Part shown: in pieces, positions 52,372-61,315 of the stretch
Numbering within the stretch: the first letter of the stretch is position 1
Layout of the letters: each line of letters starts with the position of its first letter
Source of the DNA: an uncultured bacterium
Lineage (GTDB): Bacteria; Myxococcota_A; Polyangia; Polyangiales; Houyiibacteriaceae
Assembly: GCA_938024995.1 (NCBI GenBank)
Contig: CALJDU010000041.1
Coordinates: 56,794-120,793, forward strand
DNA: 64,000 nt
Reading direction: 5' to 3'
Position numbers and translations under genes: made by a program
Notes under the pieces: generated by a model
Seen by the model: only the letters and a program-made list of their open reading frames with translations
Database searches by the model: none
What the model was told of the DNA's origin: nothing

Positions 52372-53115
52372 TTACCTGCAGCCTTCGAGCGGTAGACACC
52401 ACTGACCGGTCGCGAGGGTCTGTCCAACGGGAAGAACCAGCAACGTGAGTCGGCTCACGAAAACGATCCGGCCGTCACTGCGTTTTACTGAGTAACGGAA
52501 GGGATACGCGCGGATGCAGGCACGGGGCGTGTCGGAGTACTCAAACCGCGCCTCCCACGACAAGAGCGTCCTGCCGTTGAGGCCGCGGAACGCTTCGCCG
52601 TCAATGATCGCGACGTTGGACATGGGCTCGGCGAACGAAGCGACCGCTCCCGTGAAGAAGGTCGCCGCGCTGATCCCGGCGTCATCTTCCGCGCCAGGCT
52701 CAAACACGCCCACATAATCTTCCCCACCCCCAGTGAACGCGCGCTCGATCGGGATCTGGACCGCGGAGCTCTCCGACTCTCGCAAGATGAAGACCCGCTC
52801 ACGGTTGGGATCGCCGTTGTCGGTGACGTTGCTGCCCAACGTGAAGAGCTCAGCCAGATCCGAGAACCCATCGCCATCGGTATCCACCCGCGTGGGATCG
52901 CTCCCGCGCTCGACCTCCGTCGTGTCGCACACGCCGTCTTCATCGCTGTCACCCGCGCGAGGAGCGTCCACCCCGTCCACCGACGAGTCCATCAGCATGA
53001 TGACGGTATCGTCGTCACCGCAACCCACTGTCGAGACCACAAACGTGAGCCCAAGCGCCAAGGCGAGCCAGTGGGTGCGTGGTTCTCTCCGCTCCCTCGT
53101 GGCTGCGATCGACAT
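52372..53115 (-). CDS. Lipoprotein with short TSP3-like calcium repeats
   Basis: 247 residues, lipobox VSTVGC after a long basic n-region. Residues ~55-95 have two thrombospondin type-3-like repeats (DSDEDGVCDTTE, DTDGDGFSDLAE). The C-terminal ~150 residues form an unrecognised soluble domain. Divergent from the MaoC gene (53-bp gap). Probably a surface protein. Confidence 0.75.
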   Translation of the reverse strand: MSIAATRERREPRTHWLALALGLTFVVSTVGCGDDDTVIMLMDSSVDGVDAPRAGDSDEDGVCDTTEVERGSDPTRVDTDGDGFSDLAELFTLGSNVTDNGDPNRERVFILRESESSAVQIPIERAFTGGGEDYVGVFEPGAEDDAGISAATFFTGAVASFAEPMSNVAIIDGEAFRGLNGRTLLSWEARFEYSDTPRACIRAYPFRYSVKRSDGRIVFVSRLTLLVLPVGQTLATGQWCLPLEGCR

Positions 53116-53168
53116 GCAGACAGCCTGCGGGTTGAGTTCCCAGGCGTCAACGGCGCATAGTCGCGCGC

Positions 53169-54017
53169 ATGGCGCTCAACGCGGAAACCGTCGGTTACGA
53201 AACCGATGTCTTGACTCACACCACCACTCCGCGCGACGTCGCGCTCTACGCCCTTGGGATCGGCGCGACCCGCGACGAGCTCGACTACGTGTTCGAAGAG
53301 CGGGGCCCCAAGGTGTTCCCGACCTACGCGGTCATCCCCACCTTCGCGGCCTGCGAGAAGCTCTTCCATGTAGTCGAGGGCGACCTGCTCGGCGTCGTCC
53401 ACGGCGCGCAGAAGATCACGGTGCACCGAGACATCCCCGCGAACGGTACGCTCTTGACCGTGGGCAAGATCGCGGGGGTCTACGACCTCAAGCGGCTCGC
53501 CCAAGCGATCTTCACGACCGAGACCCGCGACCACGATGGGCAGCTGCTCTTCGAGACCGAGTGGCAGATCATCTTCTTGAAGGACGGCGGGTTCGGTGGA
53601 CCCCGGCCGCCGCGGAGCCTCCGCGTCAAAGCTCCGGATCGCGCGCCCGACTTTGAAGTGAAGGAGACCATTCCAGAGTCGCAAGCGTTGCTCTACCGCT
53701 TGAGCGGCGACCTGAACCCGCTTCACATCGATCCTGCGGTCGCGTCCCAGATCGGCTTCGACGTTCCGATCCTTCACGGCCTCTGCACCTACGGCTACGT
53801 CGGGCGCGCGGTCGTGAACGCGCTCGGCGGCGGCGACGGCGGGAAGCTCAAAGAGCTCCGCGGTCAGTTCCGTAAACCGGTGTGGCCCGGCGACACCTTG
53901 ATCACGCGCGGATGGAGGGAGACGACCGACGACGGCGAGCGGATCGTCTTGCGCGCGACGACCGAGGCGCGACCCGAAGAACAGCCGTTCGCGAACGGTT
54001 ATGCCTTGCTGAGGTAG
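53169..54017 (+). CDS. MaoC/hydratase-2 family dehydratase (double hotdog)
   Basis: 282 residues, the length of the two-hotdog eukaryote-like hydratase 2. The C-terminal half carries the hydratase motif LSGDLNPLHIDP with catalytic Asp and His, followed by 'VPILHGLCTYG'. The N-terminal half ('YALGIGA', 'VFPTYAVIP') is the substrate-binding hotdog. It hydrates trans-2-enoyl-CoA to (R)-3-hydroxyacyl-CoA. No beta-oxidation genes are adjacent. Its 3' end overlaps the VOC gene by 19 bp. Confidence 0.92.
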   Translation: MALNAETVGYETDVLTHTTTPRDVALYALGIGATRDELDYVFEERGPKVFPTYAVIPTFAACEKLFHVVEGDLLGVVHGAQKITVHRDIPANGTLLTVGKIAGVYDLKRLAQAIFTTETRDHDGQLLFETEWQIIFLKDGGFGGPRPPRSLRVKAPDRAPDFEVKETIPESQALLYRLSGDLNPLHIDPAVASQIGFDVPILHGLCTYGYVGRAVVNALGGGDGGKLKELRGQFRKPVWPGDTLITRGWRETTDDGERIVLRATTEARPEEQPFANGYALLR

Positions 54018-54379
54018 TTGCTGAGGTCGTCGCTTTGTTGGCTTGAGAGCGGGTAACGCGAGACGCCGACGCGACGTCCATCGGGATCGCGTACGTAAAC
54101 CGTGAAGTCGGTCGCGCCATCTTCCCGAACCTCGCGCGCGCGTAGGCGGTCACGAAATTCAGCCGGCTCTCCCGCGAAGATCACCACGTCTCTCGCGCGG
54201 CCCGTGACGACCTCCCCCTCGTCCGCGCGCTCGATCATCAGCACCGCGCCTCCCAGGTCACACCAGACCGCCCGCGGTCGCTCGTCTCGCGCGATCGGGA
54301 ACCCGAAGAGCTCTGTGTAGAACGACACCAACGCCTCGAGCTGATGCGTCCGGAACGCGAGATGATGGAGCGCGCTCAT
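53999..54379 (-). CDS. VOC (glyoxalase/bleomycin resistance) family protein
   Basis: 126 residues, one VOC domain: 'LHHLAFRTHQLEALVSFYTELFGF' start, central 'GGAVLMIE' and C-terminal 'DFTVYVRDPDGRRVGV'. Metal ligands are plausible (N-terminal HH, E50) but the function is open; the fold covers isomerases, dioxygenases and resistance proteins. The ATG overlaps the IMPase stop (ATGA), so it is the last gene of the mpl run. Confidence 0.88.
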   Translation of the reverse strand: MSALHHLAFRTHQLEALVSFYTELFGFPIARDERPRAVWCDLGGAVLMIERADEGEVVTGRARDVVIFAGEPAEFRDRLRAREVREDGATDFTVYVRDPDGRRVGVSRYPLSSQQSDDLSNYLSKA

Positions 54380-55185
54380 GAGCCGACAAGCGCGAGGAGC
54401 TCGTCGTGGAGAACCCCGTTGCTCGCGCAGACCTCTCCGGCCGTGATGTCGACGTCGCCGCCCCTGAAGTCGGTGACCCGCCCGCCCGCTTCCCGAACCA
54501 GTGCGAGCCCGCCCGCGAGATCCCACACCCCGAGGCGCTTCTCCCAGTAGAAGTCGTAGACACCGTCCGCGACCAACGCGAGGTCGAGCGCGGCCGATCC
54601 GCACCGACGCATCCCGCGCACTTTCAACACGACGTTGGCGAACTCGCTGAGGTTGTTGTCCGGGTTGTCGCGTCGGTCGTAGGAGAACCCGGTCGCGGCG
54701 AGCGCGGACGAGAGCTCAGCGCGTGTCGAGACATGCATCGCGCGGCCATTGCGCGTCGCGCCCAGACCTTTCGCGGACGAATAGAGCGCGCCGAGGGCGG
54801 GCGCACAGAGAACCCCGACCAGCGGCTCGTTGCCGCGGTAGAGCCCCAGCGAGCTGCAAAAGAACGGGTGGCCATGGGCAAAGTTCGTGGTCCCGTCGAT
54901 CGGGTCGACGTGCCAAATGAGCGCCGAGGGATCGCCATGCGCGGCGCTCTCTTCACCGATGACCTGGTGGTCGGGGAACGCTTCGCGAAGCGCCGCGACG
55001 ATGAGCGCTTCCACCGCGAGGTCATGTTCGGTCACGAGATCGATCGCGCCCTTCTTGCTCACCGCGGACTCATCGAGCTGGCGGAAGCCGGCGAGCGCGC
55101 GCTCACCGGCGCGCTTGGCGATCTCTTCCGCCCGTGATCGGATGACGGCCAGGGCGTCCCGAGAAAGCGGAGGCGCTTCGCTCAC
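54376..55185 (-). CDS. Inositol monophosphatase family protein
   Basis: 269 residues from a GTG overlapping the mpl stop. Metal-binding motifs GEES (77-80), DPIDGTTNF (94-102) and 'VWDLAGGLALVREAGG' are all intact. The family (SuhB/IMPase) removes phosphate from inositol monophosphate or similar compounds. 4-bp coupled to mpl upstream and the VOC gene downstream. Confidence 0.93.
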   Translation of the reverse strand: MSEAPPLSRDALAVIRSRAEEIAKRAGERALAGFRQLDESAVSKKGAIDLVTEHDLAVEALIVAALREAFPDHQVIGEESAAHGDPSALIWHVDPIDGTTNFAHGHPFFCSSLGLYRGNEPLVGVLCAPALGALYSSAKGLGATRNGRAMHVSTRAELSSALAATGFSYDRRDNPDNNLSEFANVVLKVRGMRRCGSAALDLALVADGVYDFYWEKRLGVWDLAGGLALVREAGGRVTDFRGGDVDITAGEVCASNGVLHDELLALVGS

Positions 55186-56591
55186 CAGGCCAGCTCAGCG
55201 AGCACGTCGTCGTAGACGCCCGAGAAGCTCCCGTTGGACATCAAGACGATCGTGTCCCCCGCTTCTGCGGCGCTCGTGACAGACGAGATGACCTCGGCGA
55301 TCTCACTCGTCGCGATCGCGGCTCCTCCGCTACGCGTGATCGCGGCCGCGATCTCTTGCGTTGAGAGCGACTCCTCACGCGGGAGATCTCGGCCCAGCGG
55401 CGCGAGGACCGCCAGGTCAGCGGACGCGAACGCGGACGCGTACTCGTCTTGGTGAAGCTTGCGACAGGCGGTCGCGCTCCGCGGCTCGAACGCCGCGATC
55501 AGCTTGCCCTCACGATGGCGAGAACGGATCGCGCGGAGCGTCTCGCGAACGGCGGTTGGGTGATGCGCGAAGTCTTCGTAGACACGCACGCCGCGAACGA
55601 TCCCGAGCAGCTCTTGGCGACGGCGCACTCCGCGAAAGCGCGTCATCGCCGTGATCACGTCGCCCAGGGGCGCGCCGGCACCTTCGGTCGCGAGCGCGAT
55701 CGCGGCGAGGGCGTTCCGCGCGTTGTGCGCGCCGGCCATGGGGGAGAGCACGCGGCCACACGACATCCCGCTGCCGAACACATCGATGGGTTGCACACCG
55801 GCCTGCGCGGGCGCGAGCATCCCCATCCACTTCGGCATCACGTCGCCGCAATCGTCGCTCTCGAGTCCATAGAAGCTGACGCGGCAGGCCGCCTCTTTCG
55901 CGATGGTGCGGACGTGAGGATCGCCCGCCCAAGCGACGAGGAGACCCTCGCGCGGGATCTTCGCGACGAAGCCGCGGAAGGCGTCGAGGTAGGACGCGAG
56001 GTCGGGGTAGATGTCGATGTGATCGTGCTCGATCGACGTGATGATCGCGGCGTGCGGTCGGTACCGCCAGAACTTGGGCTTCTTCTCAAAGAACGCGACG
56101 TCATACTCGTCGCCCTCGATCACAAAAGGGCCGTCTGCGCGGCCGAGCCGATAGCTCTGCTCGAAGTTCCCCGGCACCCCGCCGACCAAGAAGCTCGGGT
56201 CGAGACCCACGTCATGAAGCAGATGCGCGAGCAGCGTGGAGGTGGTCGTCTTCCCGTGCGTCCCGGCGACCACGAGCGAATCGTGTCCCGGCAGAAACAT
56301 CTCCTCGATCGCCGCTGGGAACGAGGTGTAGCGGAGCCCCGAGTCGATCGCGGCGCGCGCCTCCACGTGATCGGGTCGGCAGACGTTGCCCACGACCACG
56401 AGGTCAGGTCGCTCCGCGAGGTTGTCTGGCGAGAACCCCTGCATGGTCTCCACGCCGCACGCCTTCAACATGGGCCCGATCGGTGGATAGAACGCGCGGT
56501 CGCTGCCGGTCACGCGATGCCCCTTGAGCTTGAGCATGCCAGCGAGCGCGCCCATCCCCGTTCCGGAGACGCCGATGAGGTGAACGTGCAC
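55182..56591 (-). CDS. mpl: UDP-N-acetylmuramate:L-Ala-gamma-D-Glu-meso-DAP ligase (Mpl)
   Basis: 469 residues from a GTG. ATP-binding GTHGKTTT (110-117), N-terminal 'HLIGVSGTGMGALAG' and 'EGDEYDVAFFEKKPKF' are features of the MurC/Mpl group; the 'MARF/GVRRR' region and 'EDFAHHP' follow. The 'GDEYDTAFF' signature is specific to Mpl over MurC. Mpl reattaches recycled murein tripeptide to UDP-MurNAc in the cytoplasm. It is 5 bp downstream of the cNMP-binding gene. Confidence 0.9.
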   Translation of the reverse strand: MHVHLIGVSGTGMGALAGMLKLKGHRVTGSDRAFYPPIGPMLKACGVETMQGFSPDNLAERPDLVVVGNVCRPDHVEARAAIDSGLRYTSFPAAIEEMFLPGHDSLVVAGTHGKTTTSTLLAHLLHDVGLDPSFLVGGVPGNFEQSYRLGRADGPFVIEGDEYDVAFFEKKPKFWRYRPHAAIITSIEHDHIDIYPDLASYLDAFRGFVAKIPREGLLVAWAGDPHVRTIAKEAACRVSFYGLESDDCGDVMPKWMGMLAPAQAGVQPIDVFGSGMSCGRVLSPMAGAHNARNALAAIALATEGAGAPLGDVITAMTRFRGVRRRQELLGIVRGVRVYEDFAHHPTAVRETLRAIRSRHREGKLIAAFEPRSATACRKLHQDEYASAFASADLAVLAPLGRDLPREESLSTQEIAAAITRSGGAAIATSEIAEVISSVTSAAEAGDTIVLMSNGSFSGVYDDVLAELAW

Positions 56592-56595
56592 GGGG

Positions 56596-57084
56596 CTACC
56601 CGATGATCTTTTCGATCGTGTCGCGTGCGCGATGCTCGACCAGCGCGAGCAGGAGCTTGTGCACCTTGGGGTACCGCGTGAGCAACGAGTCGATGTCCGA
56701 CTTCGCGAAGCGGATCACCTTCACCTCGGTCCGCGCGGTCACCGTGGCCGTACGCGCGTTCCCGGTCAGCGCGCCGACCTCTCCAACACACGCCCCGCGG
56801 CCCAGCTCCGCGAGCATCACCTTCGCGCCTGGCGCGAGCGTCTCCACGCGAACGGTGCCGTCGAGGAGGATGTACATCGCGTCCGACGGATCGTCTTGCT
56901 TGAGGAGCACGTCCGCCTCGTGAAAGACCGCGACCCGAGCGCACTCGATCGCCGAGCGACGGCCCTCGTCATCCAGCGACTTGAAGAGGTGGCTGTTGCT
57001 GACGATGTCGGCCATGTCGCGCTCAAGCGCGGCGCGTTCTTCATCGGCGAGCGGGCGCCCAATCTCGGGTGTTGCTTCGGTCAC
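56596..57084 (-). CDS. Cyclic nucleotide-binding domain protein
   Basis: 162 residues, one cNMP-binding fold: 'MYILLDGTVRVETLAPGAKVMLAELGRGACVGEVGALTG..RTATV' pattern, with the Gly-Glu of the phosphate cassette ('CVGEVGALTGNARTA'). No DNA-binding domain follows, so it may be a stand-alone regulator. Only 5 bp separate it from mpl; a shared transcript is likely. The upstream gap 57085-57281 holds its promoter and includes CCGCGG repeated in inverted form (57223-57237). Confidence 0.9.
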   Translation of the reverse strand: MTEATPEIGRPLADEERAALERDMADIVSNSHLFKSLDDEGRRSAIECARVAVFHEADVLLKQDDPSDAMYILLDGTVRVETLAPGAKVMLAELGRGACVGEVGALTGNARTATVTARTEVKVIRFAKSDIDSLLTRYPKVHKLLLALVEHRARDTIEKIIG

Positions 57085-57281
57085 GGCGCGCCAAGGTTAG
57101 CAGGAGGTGTTCCGCGTGCCGCATTCCGCGTGAAGAGGACGGAACGGATCATGTTTGCTCACGGCCACGCAGCCCCATGGATGTGTCTGGTTCACTTGGA
57201 TTGCCTCGCGAATCCACCCCATCCGCGGCTTCCGCGGCGTAACCCTTGAGGTAGAGCGTGGGGCCTCGGGTCGGAGTCGGC

Positions 57282-59003
57282 TTAGGGATAAGAGAGATCG
57301 ATATCCATCCCGAGACGCATGCGCGTGACCTCCATGCGGGGAGTCCGCGTCGTCGAGGTCATTGAGGTCATTGAGGTCATCGAGGTCATTGTCGTCATCG
57401 GCGTCCGCACACGCATGATCGTTGTCCGTGATCCGGTTCTCTTCGTGGTTCGCGGGCGGCGCTCCCGATCGCGACTCGGCATCTCGGTGGTGATGTCGAT
57501 GTCCGCCGGGAAGGTCACCGTCGCGTTCTCCGCGAAGATCGCGTCGTAGCGCCAGACCTCGCGCTCGCCCGCCATCGCGACGATATGATGACGCGTCGTG
57601 CTCGGGACGAGCCGGAGGACGGAGCCCGCGAGCGGCGATCCATCCACGACCAAGCCGACGCCGGTCGGGACGTTCTCAAAGCGCACCTCGATCGGCCCGC
57701 TCCGGTCCACTGCCGGCGATGACGCCACCTCGACCGGTGCGCTCGCGACGGGAATGAGCTCCTCTTCTTCGTCGGCGATGGCCCAGACCGCGACCCCGAT
57801 CAGGAGCGCCACGATCGACATGGCACCGACGATGAGCGGCGCCTTACTGCGCTTCTTCTTCTCGATGATGTGGTGGCTCGCCGAGTTCGGTCGCGGCGGA
57901 GGCGGCGGTACGACCAGCGGCGCCGGGGGCGAGCTGAACTGACGCGGGATGGGGGGCGGGGGCGGTGATGACGAGAGCACCGACAAGCTCTTGGTGCGGT
58001 TCTCTCCGGAGACCGGTTCGCCGAGGAGATCGGGGTCGCCCGCGTAGAAGGCTTCGTCTTCTACGAGCGGGACCGCGTCGTTCAAGATGTGCTGAACGAG
58101 CTGCGTCTCCGGCGGCGCGTTGACCGTGCGGAGCCATTTGCGCAGCTCCGTCGCGAGCTCGTCGCATCCCGAGAAGCGCCCCGTTGGGCTCCGCGAGAGC
58201 GTCGTCATGATGATGTCTTCGAGCGGCTTCGGAACCGGACGCACGGTCGATGGGCGCGGCGTCTCCTCGTTGAACATCGCGCTCATCGTTTGGAACGCGT
58301 CCTCGCGCGCGAAGAGGCGCTGACCTGTCACCATCTCCCAGAGCACGACCCCGAGCGCGAACTGATCGGCGCGGTGATCGACGTCTTTGCCGCGCGCTTG
58401 CTCGGGCGCCATGTAGGCGATCTTGCCCTTGATGATGCCGGACTCGGTGCGGTGCTCTTGGAACGCGCTCTTCGCGATCCCGAAGTCGACGACCTTGGTC
58501 AGCCCTTCGCGCGTGAGGAAGAGATTGTGCGGTGAGATGTCGCGATGAACGAGGTCGAGCGGTCGGCCGGCGCGATCACGACTGCGGTGCGCGTAGTCGA
58601 GGCCCGCGGCCGCCTGCGCGATGATCACGGCGGCGGTGCCTGCGGGGACCGCGCCCTTTTGCTCCGCGACGCGTTGCAGGACCGTCCAGAGATCGCGTCC
58701 ACACAGAAACTCCATGACGATGCACGGCCGGTTCTCGATCACCGACACGTCGTGAATCGACACAATGTTCTGATGGTCGAGCATCGCCGCGACGCGCGCT
58801 TCGCGAAGGAACATGTCGACGAAGCGCTCGTCCTCCGCGAGGTGCGGGAGGATGGCCTTCACCACGATGGGCTTCTCTTCGCCGCGGACCGTTTGGCTCG
58901 CGAGGTACACCTCGGCCATCCCGCCGGTCCCCAGCTTGCGGATGAGCTGGTAGCCCCCAATCGAGCGGAGCTTGGCGGCGGCGGCCTTCATCGCGGGTTT
59001 CAT
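57282..59003 (-). CDS. Transmembrane Ser/Thr protein kinase with repetitive C-terminus
   Basis: 573 residues from the ATG at 59003 (a TTG nine codons upstream also fits). Gly loop KLGTGGMAEVYL, K49 (VVKAI), HRDISPHN (153-160), DFG (173-175), APEQA. The linker is Pro-rich. One membrane helix lies near 400-420. Outside is a PEGA-like domain ('VPTGVGLVVDGSPLAGSVL') and a tail with a Thr-Met-Thr-Ser repeat before RMRLGMDIDLSYP. HRDIS instead of HRDLK is a common myxobacterial variant. Last gene of the TPR-lipoprotein-kinase run (62-bp gap). Confidence 0.9.
   Translation of the reverse strand: MKPAMKAAAAKLRSIGGYQLIRKLGTGGMAEVYLASQTVRGEEKPIVVKAILPHLAEDERFVDMFLREARVAAMLDHQNIVSIHDVSVIENRPCIVMEFLCGRDLWTVLQRVAEQKGAVPAGTAAVIIAQAAAGLDYAHRSRDRAGRPLDLVHRDISPHNLFLTREGLTKVVDFGIAKSAFQEHRTESGIIKGKIAYMAPEQARGKDVDHRADQFALGVVLWEMVTGQRLFAREDAFQTMSAMFNEETPRPSTVRPVPKPLEDIIMTTLSRSPTGRFSGCDELATELRKWLRTVNAPPETQLVQHILNDAVPLVEDEAFYAGDPDLLGEPVSGENRTKSLSVLSSSPPPPPIPRQFSSPPAPLVVPPPPPRPNSASHHIIEKKKRSKAPLIVGAMSIVALLIGVAVWAIADEEEELIPVASAPVEVASSPAVDRSGPIEVRFENVPTGVGLVVDGSPLAGSVLRLVPSTTRHHIVAMAGEREVWRYDAIFAENATVTFPADIDITTEMPSRDRERRPRTTKRTGSRTTIMRVRTPMTTMTSMTSMTSMTSTTRTPRMEVTRMRLGMDIDLSYP
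57355..57391 (-). repeat. 9-bp tandem repeats in kinase C-terminus
   Basis: Four copies of GAGGTCATT (one with a C) encode (T/S)M(T)-type repeats in the extracytoplasmic tail; slippage keeps frame. Confidence 0.8.
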
Positions 59004-59065
59004 GGTGCTCGCACGAGAGTTGCTCGTCAACGCTCACGCATTCGGGGAGTGTCGATCACGACTCA

Positions 59066-59704
59066 TCAACTCCCGCTACCGGCCGACATCAGCGTCTCCA
59101 TTTCCTCGATCAGCCGCGGGTCGGCACCTTCACGCGCCTCCGCGCAAGCGACCCGGTTCTCAAGCGCATAGGTCATCACCATGCACTCTTGTACTTGCGA
59201 AGGGAGGCGCCCGCAGAGGTCCACAAAGCGCTCGCGAGGAGGTGGTGTTCGGGTGGGCCCGCTCGGCATTTGCTCTCTCAACGTGGCGACCATCGCGACG
59301 ATGCCGTTGTAAGCGGTGTCGCAAGTTGAGCCCCCGCGCTCGGCCGTTCGCGCGGCTTCCATCCCCGCGGCGACGGCTTGTTGGGGATCGATGGCCGGCT
59401 CCTCCGCAACGGCTTCGGCTGTCGCTTCCTCGGCAGCTTCCTCGGTGGGAGCGGCCGCCTCATCAGCAACCGCTTCAGCCGGCGCTTCTTCCTCGGCACG
59501 CTCACCTTCAGCTTCGGCGGGTGCAGCTTCGGCGGCTTCGGCGGGTGCAGCCTCGCTTGGCGCAGCCTCGCTTGGCGCAGCTTCGCTTGGCGCAGCTTCG
59601 CTTGGCTCGCTTGGCGCACTGCCCGGTGTCGCGGTCGCCTCCGAGTTGTCGTTACATCCCCAGACGGCGCATACGAGCACCGCGATCCACATCATCTGCC
59701 GCAT
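59066..59704 (-). CDS. Ala/Glu/Pro-repeat lipoprotein
   Basis: 212 residues from the ATG at 59704. Lipobox AVWGC. The linker (~25-110) is Ala/Glu/Pro repeat; four 15-bp repeats (59547-59606) encode PSEAA units. The C-terminal ~95 residues form a compact helical domain with three Cys pairs' worth of Cys (STCDTAYN, LCGRLP, ECMVM, CAEA). Function unknown. 20 bp from the TPR gene. Confidence 0.75.
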   Translation of the reverse strand: MRQMMWIAVLVCAVWGCNDNSEATATPGSAPSEPSEAAPSEAAPSEAAPSEAAPAEAAEAAPAEAEGERAEEEAPAEAVADEAAAPTEEAAEEATAEAVAEEPAIDPQQAVAAGMEAARTAERGGSTCDTAYNGIVAMVATLREQMPSGPTRTPPPRERFVDLCGRLPSQVQECMVMTYALENRVACAEAREGADPRLIEEMETLMSAGSGS

Positions 59705-59723
59705 TTCACCGCCTACCACGCCC

Positions 59724-61229
59724 TCAGCCGTACCCGCTACTTCGTATCCGACTCTGCAAAGTGGCGACAGCTTGGTGAATCGCGCGATTCATTTCTTCCA
59801 TCTCGCGATCGCTGGGCTTTCGCTGCAGCTCGACCTTCACATTGCCGTCCATCGAGTAGGTCAGCTTCGCGAGCAGCCCGTCGGCCACGTGCGGCCGAAC
59901 CAGCTCCATCAAGGCGTCGCTGAGCGCGCCCTCCATGTTGCCGCAACCGCAGCCTTCGCCGGACTCCATCGCCGCGAGATGACTCCGGGCCGGCAGCGCA
60001 TCGGGGTGCTCGGTCGGGAGCGTCGCGATCGCTTCGTGGAGCAACGCCTTCGCTTCATCGGCTTCGTCGCCGTGCTGCTTGAAGATCCCGAACGCGACCA
60101 ACGCCCTACCCAGCGCTTCCCGACGCGCCGGTTGCTCCGGCTCTTCCGCGTCATGCTCCCGCGCGATCGTAAGCGCGCGCTCCATCAAGACCGCGGCGCG
60201 TGGACGGGCGCTCTCCGCGAGGAAGAGCCCGTGGTTTCGCAAGAGCTGCGAGAACGCGAGGGGTCCGATCCGTTGCGCGATCGCGTGCGCATTGCTGTAC
60301 GTCTTGTCGGCCGCGGCGTCGTCCCCCGCGTCGCTCTGCGCGAGCGCCAGACCCAGGGTCGCTTGCAAGCAGCGCTCGTCATTGTCGGCGGCGTTCGCGA
60401 CCAACCAACGAAACGCGCGTTGCCGCGCGGCGTGATCCCCGGAGGCCCGCGCCGCGTTCGTGATCGCGGCGTTCAACTGGAAGAGCGCGTCGTTGTCGTC
60501 GGCAGCGCTGTCGTCTTTGCCCTCAGCAGCACGGTCGGCCTTCGCGGTGGCCGCTTGCACCTCGTCGCGGAGCGCGCTCAAGACCCGTAGCGAAACGCTC
60601 GGGTCGCCGACCGGCGCGCGACGCATCACCGCCGCCAACACACCCGCGCGCGCTTCGTCGCTGAGCGTCTCGAAGAGCTCGTCGCGCGACAACGCGGCGC
60701 GAACGTAGGCGCGCTGGACAAGCGCCTCGCCCAAGCTCGGGTGACCCGCCTCGAGGTAAATCGCGACCGCGCGATCGACCATCGGTTCCGCTTCCTCGGC
60801 CGCGCCTTTGACCAACAAGACGTCGATCAGCGGAGCGAGCCCAAACGCGTAGCCGGGGTGGTCTTCGCCATAGTGATCGACACGTCGCGACAGACCATCA
60901 CGAAGCACAGCTTCGGCTTCGTCGACCTGTCCCATTCGCGTCAGGACCTCGCCGAGGTTCATGTTGTAGGTCAGCGACGCGCGCGCGCCGTCATCGCCGG
61001 GAAGCGAGAGCGCGCACACTTCGCGCAGCGTCTCCGCGCCACGTGTGAAATCGCCGACCGCGAGCATCACCGTAGCGAGCTCGAACATGGCCTGGGCGTG
61101 CGCGACGCTCTCGCGACCTTCGCGGTCCCTCTTCAAGGACACGTACTCTTGCATCGCGCGTTCGGCCTCAATGCGCTTTCCGGCGCGGACCATCGCGAGC
61201 GCGCGATCAATGGGGCGGGGCTCGTTCAT
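59724..61229 (-). CDS. TPR-repeat protein
   Basis: 501 residues from the ATG at 61229. Regular helix pairs run through the whole protein ('AQAMFELATVMLAVGDF', 'LGEVLTRMGQVDEAEAVL', 'KALLHEAIATLPTEHP') with TPR spacing. A 'GCGCGNMEGAL' Cys cluster and a charged C-terminus of ~60 residues follow. No signal peptide, so cytoplasmic. TPR proteins mediate protein-protein contacts; its partner here could be the kinase at 57282 in the same run. Confidence 0.85.
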   Translation of the reverse strand: MNEPRPIDRALAMVRAGKRIEAERAMQEYVSLKRDREGRESVAHAQAMFELATVMLAVGDFTRGAETLREVCALSLPGDDGARASLTYNMNLGEVLTRMGQVDEAEAVLRDGLSRRVDHYGEDHPGYAFGLAPLIDVLLVKGAAEEAEPMVDRAVAIYLEAGHPSLGEALVQRAYVRAALSRDELFETLSDEARAGVLAAVMRRAPVGDPSVSLRVLSALRDEVQAATAKADRAAEGKDDSAADDNDALFQLNAAITNAARASGDHAARQRAFRWLVANAADNDERCLQATLGLALAQSDAGDDAAADKTYSNAHAIAQRIGPLAFSQLLRNHGLFLAESARPRAAVLMERALTIAREHDAEEPEQPARREALGRALVAFGIFKQHGDEADEAKALLHEAIATLPTEHPDALPARSHLAAMESGEGCGCGNMEGALSDALMELVRPHVADGLLAKLTYSMDGNVKVELQRKPSDREMEEMNRAIHQAVATLQSRIRSSGYG

Positions 61230-61231
61230 GG

Positions 61232-61249
61232 CGCGGAGCATACTCCGCG
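61232..61249 (-). promoter_or_regulatory. Perfect stem-loop just before the TPR start
   Basis: CGCGGAG and CTCCGCG pair around a 4-base loop, ending 3 bp before the ATG (61229). The stem covers GGAG, the only ribosome-site-like sequence, so it may limit initiation, or it may be a regulator dyad. Confidence 0.4.
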
Positions 61250-61315
61250 AGACGAAAGCGCAACCTCACAAGCGACCCATGTTGCGATCACAGAGGGACA
61301 CGCAACACTGATGGA

